Notes under the pieces: generated by a model
What the model was told of the DNA's origin: nothing
The model's database searches: none
Seen by the model: the letters and a program-made list of their open reading frames with translations, nothing else
Shown: in pieces, positions 63,508-64,000 of the stretch
Layout of the letters: the number at the start of each line of letters is the position of its first letter
Position numbering within the stretch: the stretch's first letter is position 1
Origin: Planctomycetota bacterium
GTDB taxonomy: Bacteria > Planctomycetota > Planctomycetia > Pirellulales > Pirellulaceae
DNA length: 64,000 bases
Assembly (NCBI GenBank): GCA_963204915.1
Contig: CAUJHS010000113.1
Location: 62,001-126,000 of the forward strand
Direction of reading: 5' to 3'
Made by a program: the position numbers and the translations under genes

Positions 63508-64000
63508 AGCGATGACCGTGTGTAGGCGGTTAGGCGCTTTTGCGTTTGGCGATGGCAGCGAGGCCCTTACTTCACGGTTTGCGACGCACACCGTAATTCC
63601 GTCGTCAGGCGGCTGGATGGCGGAATGCTGAAAGTGACGACACCGAATGCCTAATCGCCGCGCATCCTTACGGAATTGTAAGGCGCTAAAGACGACCTAC
63701 GTTGCATTATTTGCAGTGTTCACGACGTCGCACAGCTCTGTGCTCATACTTGGCCCAAAGCTTGCTACGTACGCGAACCAGCCATCGCCGTAAGAAAGGT
63801 TTAGCGGCAAAAGGCCGTAAAACGAAGATTTAACCTAGTAGGAAAGAGAAGCCTCTCGTGCCAATACGCTTACGCTAAAGGGACATTCTTGCGATTCACC
63901 GCCGGCCATACTTCGCAGCGAAAAACCTAACGACATTCTGGCATTTTAGAAACTTGACAAGTTCCCGAGAATGCTTAACAATAGCCGCGTACTTTTCCAA
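63508..64000. other. Right-edge intergenic region
   Basis: No supported gene in the last 490 bp. The region becomes AT-richer and contains a promoter-like element near the end (TTGACA at 63954, see next feature). Confidence 0.5.
63954..63982 (+). promoter_or_regulatory. Promoter-like -35/-10 pointing out of the window
   Basis: Consensus TTGACA at 63954-63959 with AACAAT 17 nt later (63977-63982; four of six match TATAAT). It suggests a gene beginning just beyond the window. Low confidence because only sequence resemblance supports it. Confidence 0.3.

Overview
The window looks like part of a Planctomycetota chromosome, most likely a Pirellulales-type organism. The signs are a prepilin-like DUF1559 protein, a giant secreted protein opening with an LEPR-XLL-like motif (LETRCLLA), ECF sigma factors followed by Ser/Thr kinases, an exported CHAT/TPR protein, a TPR plus CRTAC1 (ASPIC/UnbV) pair and many Tat or lipoprotein signals. 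Assignment below phylum is inference. I see no rRNA, tRNA, CRISPR array, transposase or prophage.

Layout. 1-1902 (minus): an ankyrin-repeat protein running off the left edge, plus a small unrecognised partner. 2792-10880 (plus): a sulfate-import island with the complete ABC importer (Sbp, CysT, CysW, CysA), then a YezD-like protein, a BON protein, a lipoprotein, a DUF1559 pseudopilin-like protein and an OprO/P-type porin. A perfect 16-bp palindrome lies upstream. 11071-12078 (minus): a DUF1254/DUF1214 protein. 12938-23164 (minus): a 3408-residue secreted multidomain protein with a zinc-metallopeptidase motif. 23594-31571 (minus): an exported TPR-CHAT protein, an unrecognised exported partner, a ZAS-kinase-WD40 protein and an ECF sigma factor whose 5' end appears frameshifted. 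32137-36898 (minus): a ChbG/YdjC-type deacetylase, then a two-component pair (ATGA overlap) downstream of a von Willebrand A protein.

37530-41670 (plus): a Tat-exported metallophosphoesterase, a second O/P porin, the fluoride channel CrcB and a tandem DUF190 protein. 41875-43594 (minus): an esterase / membrane protein / CPXCG-protein operon linked by ATGA overlaps, and a small membrane protein. 43847-49066 (plus): a second ECF sigma factor with a polytopic-membrane Ser/Thr kinase, then a membrane protein overlapping a B12-binding radical SAM enzyme. 49239-56263 (minus): a Gly-rich secreted protein with a clear terminator, RuvX, a MoxR ATPase broken by one missing base, a UvrD/PcrA helicase, a pentapeptide-repeat protein and a Fur regulator. 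The Fur promoter overlaps a divergent promoter and contains a 12-bp inverted repeat. 56647-64000: a small protein, a membrane protein, a Tat-exported deacetylase-like enzyme, the TPR/CRTAC1 pair and a conserved small hydrolase-like protein.

The strongest candidates for new biology are the exported CHAT module beside a sigma/ZAS-kinase pair, the giant metallopeptidase-like surface protein, and three unassigned operator-like palindromes. Two genes (ECF sigma at 31.5 kb, MoxR at 50.7 kb) show single-frame breaks that are either real decay or consensus errors.
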